This document shows, piece by piece, positions 16,884-25,597 of a stretch of 64,000 nucleotides of DNA (positions are counted from its first letter, which is position 1; every line of letters begins with the position of its first letter). The stretch comes from Aldersonia sp. NBC_00410 (GTDB lineage: Bacteria > Actinomycetota > Actinomycetes > Mycobacteriales > Mycobacteriaceae): contig NZ_JAPENM010000004.1 of the NCBI RefSeq assembly GCF_026342035.1, positions 310,001 to 374,000 on the forward strand, given 5' to 3'. The notes below the pieces were generated by a model. It saw only the letters and a list, made by a program, of their open reading frames with translations. It had not been told where the DNA came from and did no database searches. Position numbers and translations under genes: made by a program.

Positions 16884-18263
16884 ATGAGTTCGAAGCCGGA
16901 GGCTGCGGAGGTGCTGGAGGCACTCCGTACTGCGGTGTCCGCTGTCTCGGAATTGGACTTCGGGGGCATGTCGAACGAGGACCGTCTCAGGGTGCTGCGC
17001 GAACTCGAGAGTGTCACTCGCACGCAAGCGAGTATCGCGCACGAGGTGTTGTACCTCTTCGCGCAGCAGCGCGTTCCGGGGGAGTTCGGTGGCGAGCATT
17101 CGCATCAAGTGGTCGCGGATGCGTTGCGGATCAACCGGACTGACGCGAAGCGGCGGTTCAATACTGCCGAGGACCTCGCATCACGACGCTCGTTCACCGG
17201 CGAGCCGTTGGAGCCGGAGCTGCCCGCCACCGCCACCGCTGTGCGCGAGGGGGTGCTCGGTGACGGGCATGTGCAGGTGATCCGCTCCTTCCTGCAGCAC
17301 CTCCCGGCGGCGGTCGATGCGGGGACACGGGAGCAGGCCGAGGCGCAGCTCGCCGGCTTCGCGGCGACGATGCGCCCGGACGAATTGAAGAAGATCGCGG
17401 ACCGGCTTGCGGCGTATCTGAACCCCGATGGCGAGTTCTCCGATGATGATCGCGCCCGGCAGCGTGGGATCTGGCTCGGTAGGCAGGGCCCGGATTTGAT
17501 GAGCAGCATCAACGGCCTGATCGATCCGGAGTTGCGGGCCTATCTGGAACCGATCTTCGCGAAGCTCGCCGCACCGGGAATGTGCAACCCGGACGACGAG
17601 GCACCCACTGTTGACGGTGAACCGAACGAGGATGAGGTCAAGCGCGATACCCGCTCGATGGGGCAGCGGCAGCACGACGCGGTGAAAGCGATGTGCCGCA
17701 GCCTGCTCGCGTCCCGCGAGTTGGGGCAGCACCGCGGGCTGCCGGTAACGGTGATCCTGTCGACCACGCTGCGTGAGCTCATCGACCTCGCTGGACCGGC
17801 GGCGACCGCGGGTGGGGCACTACTCCCGATGCCCGACCTGATCCGCCTCGCCGCCCACGCCCAGCACTACCTCACGGTCTTCGACGACGTCGACGGTCGC
17901 CCGCTCTATTTGGGCAGGAGCAAACGCATCGCAAGCCCGGATCAGCGGACCGTGCTGCACGCCCGCGACGTCGGGTGCAGCTTCCCGGGCTGCAACGTGC
18001 CGGGCTACCTGGCCGAGGCCCACCACGTCCGCGAATGGGCAGATGGTGGCCCGACCGATATCGACAACCTGACCTCAGTCTGCCCCCAGCACCACAAGCT
18101 CGCCGGCCGGAGCCCGGACCAGTGGTACACGTCCGCTGGTCCGCGCTCCCGTACCCGATGGCACCCGCCCGTACACGTCGACCCCCGACAACGCCCACGC
18201 ATCAATCACTTTCACCACCCTGCCGAAGTCCTCGTCAGCGAGACGACCGATGACCCGCCCTGA
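16884..18263 (+). CDS. HNH endonuclease signature motif-containing protein (DUF222/13E12 family)
   Basis: A 459-residue protein. An N-terminal helical DUF222 region (about residues 20-330) is followed by a C-terminal HNH nuclease-like domain: HARDVGCSFPGCNVPG with paired Cys, then EAHHVREWADGGPTDIDN and a CPQHHKL end. These are the Cys4-type zinc ligands and catalytic His of HNH domains. This family is multi-copy in mycolata genomes (the 13E12 repeat proteins) and is linked to mobile or repetitive elements, but its activity is unproven. No inteins, integrases or direct repeats flank it here. Confidence 0.88.
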   Translation: MSSKPEAAEVLEALRTAVSAVSELDFGGMSNEDRLRVLRELESVTRTQASIAHEVLYLFAQQRVPGEFGGEHSHQVVADALRINRTDAKRRFNTAEDLASRRSFTGEPLEPELPATATAVREGVLGDGHVQVIRSFLQHLPAAVDAGTREQAEAQLAGFAATMRPDELKKIADRLAAYLNPDGEFSDDDRARQRGIWLGRQGPDLMSSINGLIDPELRAYLEPIFAKLAAPGMCNPDDEAPTVDGEPNEDEVKRDTRSMGQRQHDAVKAMCRSLLASRELGQHRGLPVTVILSTTLRELIDLAGPAATAGGALLPMPDLIRLAAHAQHYLTVFDDVDGRPLYLGRSKRIASPDQRTVLHARDVGCSFPGCNVPGYLAEAHHVREWADGGPTDIDNLTSVCPQHHKLAGRSPDQWYTSAGPRSRTRWHPPVHVDPRQRPRINHFHHPAEVLVSETTDDPP

Positions 18264-18362
18264 GTGATCGGGTGGTCACATCCTCGCGTTTTGCCCGTGA
18301 CCGGCCGTCGCGTCCCCTAGCGTGGTGACAACGACCTGTCCGGTGCGGGAGAGGAAAACGCG

Positions 18363-18806
18363 GTGCCGCGAATCGTCTACAACCACCACTCGGAGATTCA
18401 CTTTCGCGCCAACGAGCTGATGGTCTATGTCCAGCTCGCGGCTCAGGCTCGTTTCCGAGCCGGGCAGGGCTTCTTCTTCACCGCGGGCGGCAAACACGAC
18501 AACGAAGACGAACGCCGCACCGCGCGGTGGTTCCACCCGTCGATCCCGCTCGAGTTCTACTACGACGACGAGCCGCAGTTCGAGATCGAACAGGAGACCG
18601 TCGACGCGTTCATCTCGCGATCGCGATCCGAATTCGGCTTGAATCTTGCACCCGAAGACGCGTGGGTCTTCGCACGGCCGTCGGAGAAGGACGAGGACGA
18701 GTCCGACGAGGACCAGTCCGGCGACGAGGACCAGTCCGGCGACGAGAACGACAGCGGCGACAAGAACGACAGCGGCGACGAGGACGAAGCCGAGGACCGC
18801 GACTGA
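18363..18806 (+). CDS. Conserved protein with acidic repeat tail, unknown function
   Basis: A 147-residue protein. The first 105 residues form a compact, aromatic-rich, probably folded domain (RIVYNHHSEIHFRANELMVY, then FFFTAGGKHDNEDERRTARW). From about residue 106 to the end it is an extremely acidic low-complexity tail made of hexapeptide-like units (DEDQSG, DENDSG, DKNDSG, DEDEAE). The tail arises from tandem near-repeats in the DNA. The start is GTG 18363 behind GGAGAGG, with a TAGCGT -10 candidate at 18318-18323. I do not recognise the family. It is convergent with the ABC transporter operon, 13 bp away. Confidence 0.62.
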   Translation: MPRIVYNHHSEIHFRANELMVYVQLAAQARFRAGQGFFFTAGGKHDNEDERRTARWFHPSIPLEFYYDDEPQFEIEQETVDAFISRSRSEFGLNLAPEDAWVFARPSEKDEDESDEDQSGDEDQSGDENDSGDKNDSGDEDEAEDRD

Positions 18807-18819
18807 CGCCGGCCCGCAG

Positions 18820-19806
18820 CTACTCGATCAGACCTTCGCTCTTCAGCCAGTCGTACGCGACGTCGGAAGGGTCCTCCCCGTCGATATCGACGCGACCGTT
18901 GAGCTCCTGCATCAGATCATCAGTGAGCCGTTCGGAGACCGGGCCGAGCAGATCCGCAATTTGCGGGTAGCGCTCGATGATTTCGCCGCGCACGACTGCC
19001 GAGCCGCTGTAGGGCAGGAAGAACTTCTTGTCGTCGTCGAGGACGACAAGGTTCAGGTTTTTGATCCGGCCGTCGGTGGTGTAGACCATGCCGAAATTGC
19101 ACGGATCACTGTTCGCCGTAGAGGTGTAGACCACACCGGCATCCATGCGGGTCACCTGGTTCGCAGGAACCCCGTTCGGGGTGTTGTACGGGATGCCGTA
19201 CGTCTCGAGCATGGGCAGGAAACCATCGGCGCGGCTGAAGAATTCGTCATCGACGCAGAACGTCCGCTCGGCAACCGGAAGCGCGGCGACGTCGGACAAC
19301 GTCTTCACCTGCAGGCGTTCGGCCGTCGGCGTCGAGGCGCCGAACGCGTAGGTGTTGTTGAAGTTGGCCGGCGGCAGCCACTCCAGGTTGTGCTCGGCCT
19401 TCTCGATGTCGTGTACCCGCTGCCAGAGCTCTTGCGGATCCGAGATCGTCTCGGTCTGGTTGTGGTAGTTGACCCAACCGGTTCCGGTGTACTCCCACAG
19501 AATGTCGGCGTCGCCGCTTAGCTGGGCCTGTCGAGACGAGGCGGAGCCAGGCGCCCCGGTCATGTCGGTGATATTGGCGCCCGCTGCGGCCAGGTAGGTA
19601 GCGGTGATCTTGCCGAGCAGGATGCCCTCGGTGAAGCTCTTGGACGTGACCACCAGGTCCGCACCGTCCAACGGCTGGTCTCCGCCGGGCAGGCTCGCTT
19701 CGCGGAAGGTTCCCGACGAGCTCACCAAACCGCAGCCGGACAGCAATGCCACGACCGCAACAAGTGCGGAAAGAATGGTGACCAGCCGTGCTCGGGACGA
19801 CCTCAT
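18820..19806 (-). CDS. Glycine betaine/choline-type ABC transporter substrate-binding lipoprotein
   Basis: A 328-residue OpuC/OsmF-type binding protein. The lipoprotein signal ends in LLSGC with lipidated Cys25. The mature domain opens with LVVTSKSFTEGILLGKI, typical of the OpuAC/QAT family, and contains ILWEYTGTGWVNYH and later VDDEFFSRADGF. Family members capture quaternary ammonium osmolytes (glycine betaine, choline, carnitine, choline-O-sulfate) in an aromatic cage. The ATG overlaps the stop of the upstream permease gene by 4 bases, so it is the last gene of a transporter operon that starts with a TauD-like oxygenase. Confidence 0.9.
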   Translation of the reverse strand: MRSSRARLVTILSALVAVVALLSGCGLVSSSGTFREASLPGGDQPLDGADLVVTSKSFTEGILLGKITATYLAAAGANITDMTGAPGSASSRQAQLSGDADILWEYTGTGWVNYHNQTETISDPQELWQRVHDIEKAEHNLEWLPPANFNNTYAFGASTPTAERLQVKTLSDVAALPVAERTFCVDDEFFSRADGFLPMLETYGIPYNTPNGVPANQVTRMDAGVVYTSTANSDPCNFGMVYTTDGRIKNLNLVVLDDDKKFFLPYSGSAVVRGEIIERYPQIADLLGPVSERLTDDLMQELNGRVDIDGEDPSDVAYDWLKSEGLIE

Positions 19807-20540
19807 GAGATGCCGCGTGGGGTCGCGGCCAGCTCGAACAGCCTGCCGAGCCAGTCGATGATCATCGCCAGCAGCGCGACCAGGATTGCGCCGGAGATGA
19901 GCAGCTTGGGCAGGAACAGCGTGACCCCGGTCGTGATCAGCGTGCCGAGACTGGTCGCGCCGATGAAGGTGCTCAGCGTTGCGGTGCCGACCAGGATGAC
20001 GAGTGCGGTCCGCACACCGTTGAGGATCACCGGCACAGCGAGCGGAAGCTCTACCTGGAGCAGCGTCCGCGTGGCCGAGTAGCCGATGCCGCGCGATGCC
20101 TCGATCGTGCGCTGATCCACTTGCCGAATTCCGGTGATCGTGTTCTGCAGGATCGGCAGTATCGCGTACACGACGAGACCGACAACCGCAGTGCGGAATC
20201 CGGTGCCCAACCAGAAGGTGAACAGGACGAGCAGGCCGACGGCAGGCGCGGCCTGGCCGACGTTGGCGATATTGACCACGATGTTCTCGTACCGCTTCAA
20301 CGACTTGCGGGTCAGCGCGATGCCCAACGGAATCGCGATGACGATCACGAACGCGGCGGCCGTCAGGGCGAGCTTGATGTGGTCGAGGATCGTAATTCGC
20401 AGGTTGTCCCAGCCCAGTGATGCCGACTCGGTCGGGGTCAACGTCGTTGTCGTGTACCAGCTGAAGTACCCGACGCCAACGACCACGATGATGAGCGGTT
20501 CGAACCACACATCCATCGGCAGCCGGCGCAGTCGTGTCAT
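19803..20540 (-). CDS. ABC transporter permease, OpuC-type (second subunit)
   Basis: A 245-residue binding-protein-dependent permease of the ProW/OpuCB/OpuCD kind, with about five or six membrane helices. The cytoplasmic EAA loop is EASRGIGYSATRTLLQVELPLAVPVIL. The ATG overlaps the stop of the ATPase gene (TGATG) and its end overlaps the binding-protein gene (ATGA), so the four subunits are translationally coupled. It pairs with the other permease (21886-22611) to form a heterodimeric channel. Confidence 0.9.
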   Translation of the reverse strand: MTRLRRLPMDVWFEPLIIVVVGVGYFSWYTTTTLTPTESASLGWDNLRITILDHIKLALTAAAFVIVIAIPLGIALTRKSLKRYENIVVNIANVGQAAPAVGLLVLFTFWLGTGFRTAVVGLVVYAILPILQNTITGIRQVDQRTIEASRGIGYSATRTLLQVELPLAVPVILNGVRTALVILVGTATLSTFIGATSLGTLITTGVTLFLPKLLISGAILVALLAMIIDWLGRLFELAATPRGIS

Positions 20541-21889
20541 CACTGCGTGCCCGATCCATCGTCGGCGGTGCCGACATTCGATTCCTCGTCTACGACGACG
20601 TGCGCTTCGTCGCGGACGACCACATGGGGTTCGTCCTCGGCCGCCACCACCGGCGTCGGCGACGAATCGGATCCGTCGATGTAGCTCTCGTACGAGATCT
20701 TGCGTTCCTCGGCGCGCACATCGGCCAGCTTGGATTGAATCGTCTGCGTTACCGAGCCGATGCCGATTGAACCGATCACCGCGCCACGACCATCGGTCAC
20801 CAGCGCAGCACCCTGGCTCGCGGCGAGCATGGCATCGAGCGCGTCGTTCAGGGTCGAGGACTGAGCGACGACTGCCATCCGACGATCGAGGTAGTCGGAG
20901 ACGACCGGTTTCGTCGCCACCTCCGCCACCGACGGCCACGACCGCGGCCGTCCGGCCTCGTCGACGACGACCACCCACGTTTGCCCGGACGCCCGCGCAC
21001 GGTCGATCACGCCCTGGGACGACTCGCCGATCCGCGCGGTGAGCACGTTGTCGTAATCGACGTCCTTCACACGGGTGACGGTCAAATACGCCAGCTTGGC
21101 CCCCGACCCGACGAACTCCTCCACGAAGGGCGTCGCAGGGTCGGTGAGGATCTCCTCCGGTGTCGCGTACTGCTGAACGTGCCCCCCCTCGGACAGGATA
21201 AGAACCTTGTCGCCGAGCTTGGTGGCCTCCTCGAAATCGTGCGTGACGAACACGATGGTCTTACCCAGCTCGTGTTGAATCGCGATCAAGCTGTCCTGCA
21301 GCCGAACCCGGGTGATGGGATCGACCGCGCCGAACGGCTCGTCCATGAGCAGGACGGGCGGATCGGCTGCGAGCGCACGGGCCACCCCGATGCGCTGCTG
21401 CTGTCCACCGGACATGTCCTTGGGCAGTCGGTCGGCGAAGATCTTCGGGTCGAGACCGACGAGATCGAGCAGGTACTCGGTCCGATCGGCGATCCGCTTC
21501 TTGTCCCAGCCGAGCACCCGCGGGATGGCACCGACGTTTTTGGCAACCGACCAGTGCGGGAACAACCCACCGGACTGAATGACGTACCCGATCGACTGCC
21601 GCAGCTTGTTCGAATCTTCTCGGGTGACGTCGCGTCCGCCGATGAAGATCCGGCCCTCGGTCGGCTCGATCAGCCTGTTGATCATCTTGAGGGTGGTCGT
21701 CTTGCCGCAGCCGGACGGGCCGACGAACGCGACGACATCACCTGCGGTGATCTCGAGATCGAGCCGCGCGACCGCCGGTTTGTCCTGGCCCTTGAAGTGC
21801 TTGACGACGCCGTCCAGCTTGATGGACGCGCCGGTGACATTGCGATCCGGTGCGGTCGGGGCGGGCCGGCTGGTCACATCGTCGGTCAT
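20540..21889 (-). CDS. Glycine betaine/choline-type ABC transporter ATP-binding protein with CBS region
   Basis: A 449-residue ATPase of the OpuCA/ProV family. Walker A is GPSGCGKTT (residues 57-65), the Q-loop is YVIQSGGLFPHWSV, the signature is MSGGQQQRIGVARAL, Walker B is VLLMDEPFGAVD, and the switch His is in FVTHDFEEA. Residues from about 270 hold a CBS-domain pair (YLDRRMAVVAQSSTLNDALDAM and GAVIGSIGIGSVTQTI), which in OpuA/OpuC proteins senses ionic strength or nucleotides. A long acidic tail follows. This arrangement marks an osmoprotectant importer. ATGA overlap with the upstream permease gene. Confidence 0.92.
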   Translation of the reverse strand: MTDDVTSRPAPTAPDRNVTGASIKLDGVVKHFKGQDKPAVARLDLEITAGDVVAFVGPSGCGKTTTLKMINRLIEPTEGRIFIGGRDVTREDSNKLRQSIGYVIQSGGLFPHWSVAKNVGAIPRVLGWDKKRIADRTEYLLDLVGLDPKIFADRLPKDMSGGQQQRIGVARALAADPPVLLMDEPFGAVDPITRVRLQDSLIAIQHELGKTIVFVTHDFEEATKLGDKVLILSEGGHVQQYATPEEILTDPATPFVEEFVGSGAKLAYLTVTRVKDVDYDNVLTARIGESSQGVIDRARASGQTWVVVVDEAGRPRSWPSVAEVATKPVVSDYLDRRMAVVAQSSTLNDALDAMLAASQGAALVTDGRGAVIGSIGIGSVTQTIQSKLADVRAEERKISYESYIDGSDSSPTPVVAAEDEPHVVVRDEAHVVVDEESNVGTADDGSGTQ

Positions 21890-22611
21890 TGGAGTCCCTT
21901 TGCGATGGTGAAGCGTCCGAGCAGGACGAGGAGCGCGTCGAACACCAGCGCGATAATGACGATGAGGACCGTTCCGGTCACCGTCATTTCGAGGGCATTC
22001 GCGCCACCGAGCCGGGACAGTCCGTTGAAGATCAGCGAGCCGAGGCCCGGACCGAGCACGTAGGCGACGATGGCGGCGACGCCGACGATCATCTGCGTGG
22101 AGATCCTGATGCCGATGAGTATTACCGGCCAGGCGATCGGAAATTCGACGGTCAGCAGAATGCGCCAGCGCGACAACCCGATGCCTTGCGCGGATTCGAT
22201 GACCGACGCGGGCACGGAGCGCAACCCGACGATCGTGTTGCCGATCACCGGCATCGTTGCGAAGAACGCCAACATGATGAATGACGGGACCACCCCAAGC
22301 CCGAACGGGACGAGCAGAATCGCCAGCAGGGCCAGCGACGGAATCGTCAGTGCAACGCGACTCGACGTCAGGGTGAGCGCGGACACGAACGGGAGCCGAT
22401 AGACCGCCACCGAGATGAGAAGTGCCGCGACGGTACCGACAAAGACCGTTTGAAACGCAAGGGACGCGTGTTGATACGTCAGGAACGCCAGCGTCTCGCC
22501 CCGCCCCTGAAGGTAATTCCACAGGTCCACTGGATTCCCATCATCAGCCACTACGGCCGGCAACTGTCTGGTGAGGTCAATATCCGCGTTGAAGGTGACA
22601 GTAACCCCCAC
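21886..22611 (-). CDS. ABC transporter permease, OpuC-type (first subunit)
   Basis: A permease of up to 241 residues with about six helices. The EAA loop is ESAQGIGLSRWRILLTVEFPIAWPVIL, followed by the VAYVLGPGLGSLIFNGL segment typical of ProW-like subunits. The start is uncertain: GTG 22611 gives 241 residues, but no clear ribosome site precedes it, and GTG 22551 or 22530 would begin closer to the family's usual start (just before LWNYL). It lies 44 bp behind the TauD-like gene on the same strand, so it probably shares its mRNA. Confidence 0.87.
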   Translation of the reverse strand: MGVTVTFNADIDLTRQLPAVVADDGNPVDLWNYLQGRGETLAFLTYQHASLAFQTVFVGTVAALLISVAVYRLPFVSALTLTSSRVALTIPSLALLAILLVPFGLGVVPSFIMLAFFATMPVIGNTIVGLRSVPASVIESAQGIGLSRWRILLTVEFPIAWPVILIGIRISTQMIVGVAAIVAYVLGPGLGSLIFNGLSRLGGANALEMTVTGTVLIVIIALVFDALLVLLGRFTIAKGLQ

Positions 22612-22655
22612 TGCGCGCTCGGGCAGGGAAACCCGCGCGGTCGGCGAGTTGCGGG

Positions 22656-23597
22656 CTACGCCACGGCGGTCAGGGAACCAGTTGTGGAGTACGACTCGGC
22701 ATTGCCCGCGATCACAGTGCTCGGCACGCCGTCGACGCCGACCGGGATGTCACCGGCCAGGGTGATGCGGGTGAGCTTGCGGTGTTCGGTGCCGTCGTAG
22801 TCATCGACGGCGTAGTGCTGCGTGGCGAGGTTGTCCCAGATGGCGACGTCGCCCAGTTCCCAGTTCCAGCGGACGGTGTTCTCCAGCCGCGTCACCCGGT
22901 CCTGGAACAGCCGGAACAGCGCGCGCGACTCGCCGCTGGACAGGCCGACGATCTCCTTGACGAAGCAGCCGAGCAGCAGCGCCCGTTCGCCGGTTTCCGG
23001 GTGCACGTGCACCACGGGGTGTTCGGTTTCGAAGTACCTGGACTCGAACTCGCGGCGGTACGCAACGGTGCCATCGTCCGGGCGCTGCACGGATTCGGCG
23101 GCGTAGTCGTAGGTGTTGCTGTGCCGGGCACGCAGGTTCTCGGCCAGCAGCTTGAGCGGCTCCGGCAGCACGTTGTACGCCTCGACGGTGGAGGCCCACG
23201 TGGTCGAGCCGCCGTAGGTGGGCAATGTGACCGCGCGCAGAATCGACGCCCGCGGGACACGATCGACGAAGGTGACGTCGGTGTGCCAGACGTTGGACCG
23301 GCCGCCGTGGCGAGAGTCGATGGCCAGGCTCTTCGCGCCCGCCGAGCTGAGTGTCGGGTGCGGGGTGGTCGGGTTGCCCAGCAGCTGGGCGAACTCGTAC
23401 TGTCCGTCCTCGGTCAGGTGCTGCTGATCGCGGAAGAAGATCACCTTGTGCTCGTTGAGCGCCGCGCGGATGGTCGCCACCGTCGCTTTGTCCAGGTCAC
23501 CGCCGAGCCTGACCCCGCGGATCTGTGCGCCGATGTGGCTACCGAGCTTTGCCACCTGCGCGGCGGTCGGCGGGTAAGCGGTGTCAACGACGGACAT
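22656..23597 (-). CDS. TauD/TfdA family Fe(II)/2-oxoglutarate dioxygenase, Rv3406-like
   Basis: A 313-residue non-haem iron oxygenase. The iron triad is the HxD in [10 protein letters not shown] and a distal His in [12 protein letters not shown], followed by the 2-oxoglutarate-binding Arg in [11 protein letters not shown]. The overall sequence resembles M. tuberculosis Rv3406, an alkylsulfatase that cleaves sulfate esters oxidatively to an aldehyde plus sulfate. Shared features as I recall them are KLGSxIGAQI near the start, [14 protein letters not shown] and the C-terminal [16 protein letters not shown] site precedes ATG 23597. It is the first gene of the OpuC-type operon and is divergent, over 107 bp, from a betaine aldehyde dehydrogenase gene. 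The context suggests a trimethylammonium sulfate ester (choline-O-sulfate) as substrate, which is inference. Confidence 0.85.
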   Translation of the reverse strand: MSVVDTAYPPTAAQVAKLGSHIGAQIRGVRLGGDLDKATVATIRAALNEHKVIFFRDQQHLTEDGQYEFAQLLGNPTTPHPTLSSAGAKSLAIDSRHGGRSNVWHTDVTFVDRVPRASILRAVTLPTYGGSTTWASTVEAYNVLPEPLKLLAENLRARHSNTYDYAAESVQRPDDGTVAYRREFESRYFETEHPVVHVHPETGERALLLGCFVKEIVGLSSGESRALFRLFQDRVTRLENTVRWNWELGDVAIWDNLATQHYAVDDYDGTEHRKLTRITLAGDIPVGVDGVPSTVIAGNAESYSTTGSLTAVA

Positions 23598-23704
23598 GGC
23601 GGGGCCTTTCGTTCGAACCGGACGATCGGCTCAGACGCAACCACCCACTGCTCGACCTGGCCAGGTTTACAGTCAGCCGGATCGAAACGAATGGAGAAAT
23701 CGAC

Positions 23705-25225
23705 GTGATCCTCGACGACGAGCCGTTGCTCGCCTCCCCCCACCTCCATGTCGACGGAACGTGGGTGGCGCCGGTCGACGGCGGAACACGCGAGATCCGC
23801 AATCCTGCCGACGGCACGGTCATCGCCAAGGTCGACGAGGCCGGTTCCGTGGATGTGGCAAGGGCGGTTGCCGCTGCCCGGCGCGCGTTCGATGCCGGTC
23901 TTTGGTCGACGCGTCCGAAGGAAGAACGGGCCGGTTTGCTGGTTCGCGTCGCCGAACTGCTGGGCGCGCACCGCAACGACGTCGCCCGTATCGAGACACT
24001 CGACACCGGGAAGACACTGCGTGAGAGCTATATCGATATCGACGATGTCATCGCGGTGTTCCGGTACTACGCAGACCTGGTCGCCAGGGAAACCGACCGG
24101 CTGATCGACACCGGGAACCCGGCGGTGATCAGCCGCGTCGTGCACGAACCGGCCGGTGTGTGTGCGCTTATCGCGCCATGGAACTATCCGCTGCTGCAGA
24201 TGTCGTGGAAGATCGCTCCGGCACTGGCGGCGGGCGCCACGACGGTGGTCAAGCCGAGCGAGGTCACACCGCTGAGCACGATCGCGCTGACCCGGTTGAT
24301 CGAGCGGGCCGGGGTGCCGGCCGGGGTCGTGAATCTGGTGCAGGGCGACGGCGCCGTGGTGGGGGCCGCGCTGACCGGCGCATCGGATGTCGACTTGATC
24401 TCGTTCACCGGCGGAGCGTCGACCGGGGTGGCCATCGCAAGACAGGCCGCCGAGCACGTCACCCGGGTCGCGTTGGAACTGGGCGGCAAGAATCCGCATA
24501 TCGTGTTCGCCGACGCGGACCACGACAGCGCCGTCGATGCGGTGCTCACCGGCGTCTTCCTACACTCCGGGCAGGTGTGCTCGGCCGGGACCCGGCTGAT
24601 CGTGCACGAATCCATCGCCGACGACTTCGTCGCGGAGCTCGCTCGTCGCGCCGCCGGGATCCGCGTCGGACCCGGCATGGATCCGTCGAGCCAGACCGGT
24701 CCGCTGGTGTCGGAGGAGCACCGCGCGAAGGTGGAAGGGTATGTGGCGCTGGGTATTGCGGAGGGTGCCGAACTGGTTGCCGGTGGGCGGCATCCGAACG
24801 ATCCGCGGCTCGCGAGCGGAAGCTATTACCTGCCGACCATTTTCGACCGCTGCCGGCGCGACATGCGGATCGTGCAGGAGGAAACGTTCGGCCCGATTCT
24901 CACGGTGGAACGCTTCGCCACCGAGGCCGAGGCGATCGCATTGGGCAACGACACGTCCTACGGTCTGGCGGCCGGCGTCCGAACCGGCGACCCGGACCGC
25001 GGGGAACGGGTCGTGCGGGCGCTGCGACACGGAACCGTGTGGCTCAACGACTTCGGGCCCTACACTCCCGCCGCGGAATGGGGTGGCTTCGGCCGTTCCG
25101 GCACCGGTAGGGAACTCGGACCCAGCGGTTTGGCCGAATATCAGGAGAGCAAACACATCTGGCACAACACCACACCGGCCGTGGGCGGCTGGTTCTCGGC
25201 GGGCCCGACCACTCCGGAGCGTTGA
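23705..25225 (+). CDS. Betaine aldehyde dehydrogenase-like NAD(P)+ aldehyde dehydrogenase
   Basis: A 506-residue ALDH. Features in order: PWNYPLLQMSWKIAPALAAG, the cofactor-binding KPSE, the FTGG segment, the active-site Glu in LELGGKNPHIVF, the catalytic Cys in HSGQVCSAGTRL, and EETFGPILTVERF. Several stretches match GbsA/BetB betaine aldehyde dehydrogenases as I recall them: the IDDVIAVFRYYADL segment, and a C-terminus ending KHIWHNTTPAVGGWFS. The expected reaction is betaine aldehyde to glycine betaine. GTG 23705 lies 8 bases from GGAG. The gene overlaps the SMR exporter gene by one base. No choline dehydrogenase or oxidase is nearby. Confidence 0.86.
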   Translation: MILDDEPLLASPHLHVDGTWVAPVDGGTREIRNPADGTVIAKVDEAGSVDVARAVAAARRAFDAGLWSTRPKEERAGLLVRVAELLGAHRNDVARIETLDTGKTLRESYIDIDDVIAVFRYYADLVARETDRLIDTGNPAVISRVVHEPAGVCALIAPWNYPLLQMSWKIAPALAAGATTVVKPSEVTPLSTIALTRLIERAGVPAGVVNLVQGDGAVVGAALTGASDVDLISFTGGASTGVAIARQAAEHVTRVALELGGKNPHIVFADADHDSAVDAVLTGVFLHSGQVCSAGTRLIVHESIADDFVAELARRAAGIRVGPGMDPSSQTGPLVSEEHRAKVEGYVALGIAEGAELVAGGRHPNDPRLASGSYYLPTIFDRCRRDMRIVQEETFGPILTVERFATEAEAIALGNDTSYGLAAGVRTGDPDRGERVVRALRHGTVWLNDFGPYTPAAEWGGFGRSGTGRELGPSGLAEYQESKHIWHNTTPAVGGWFSAGPTTPER

Positions 25226-25548
25226 TGTCCTACCTGTTGCTCACCTGCGCCATCCTGGTGGAGGTGCTCGCCACCAGCATGCTCAAGAGCACGGACGGGT
25301 TCACCCGACTCTGGCCGACCGTCGGGTGCCTGGTCGGGTATGCGGTGGCGATCTGGCTACTCGCGCAGTCAATTTCGCACGGCATGCAGGTCAGCATCGG
25401 CTATGCAGTGTGGTCTGCGTTGGGCACCACGCTGATCGTGATTATCGGCGTGCTATTTCTCGACGAGCCGATCACGTTGCCGAAGGTTGTGGGGGTCGTG
25501 CTGGTGATTGCCGGGGTGGTCACGCTGAATCTGGCAGCCGCGCACTAG
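25225..25548 (+). CDS. Small multidrug resistance (SMR) family exporter
   Basis: A 107-residue four-helix membrane protein of the EmrE/QacE/Sug family. The essential membrane Glu is at position 13 (ILVEVLATSMLKST), followed by GYAVAIWLLAQS, the signature region IGYAVWSALGTTLIVIIGVLFL with the conserved Trp, and a last helix VVGVVLVIAGVVTLNL. SMR proteins export quaternary ammonium or guanidinium compounds in exchange for protons. Start/stop overlap (TGATG) with the betaine aldehyde dehydrogenase gene ties it to that pathway, perhaps exporting toxic or surplus trimethylammonium compounds. Confidence 0.9.
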   Translation: MSYLLLTCAILVEVLATSMLKSTDGFTRLWPTVGCLVGYAVAIWLLAQSISHGMQVSIGYAVWSALGTTLIVIIGVLFLDEPITLPKVVGVVLVIAGVVTLNLAAAH

Positions 25549-25597
25549 CGGCTGTCGAAGAGACCCCAATGACCGGTCGGAACACGCTTAGCCGGTA

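Noticed and set aside
16884-18263. HNH/13E12 protein as evidence of a mobile element or prophage
   Set aside because: No integrase, transposase, terminal repeats or attachment-site duplication flank it; the family is widely dispersed in mycolata.
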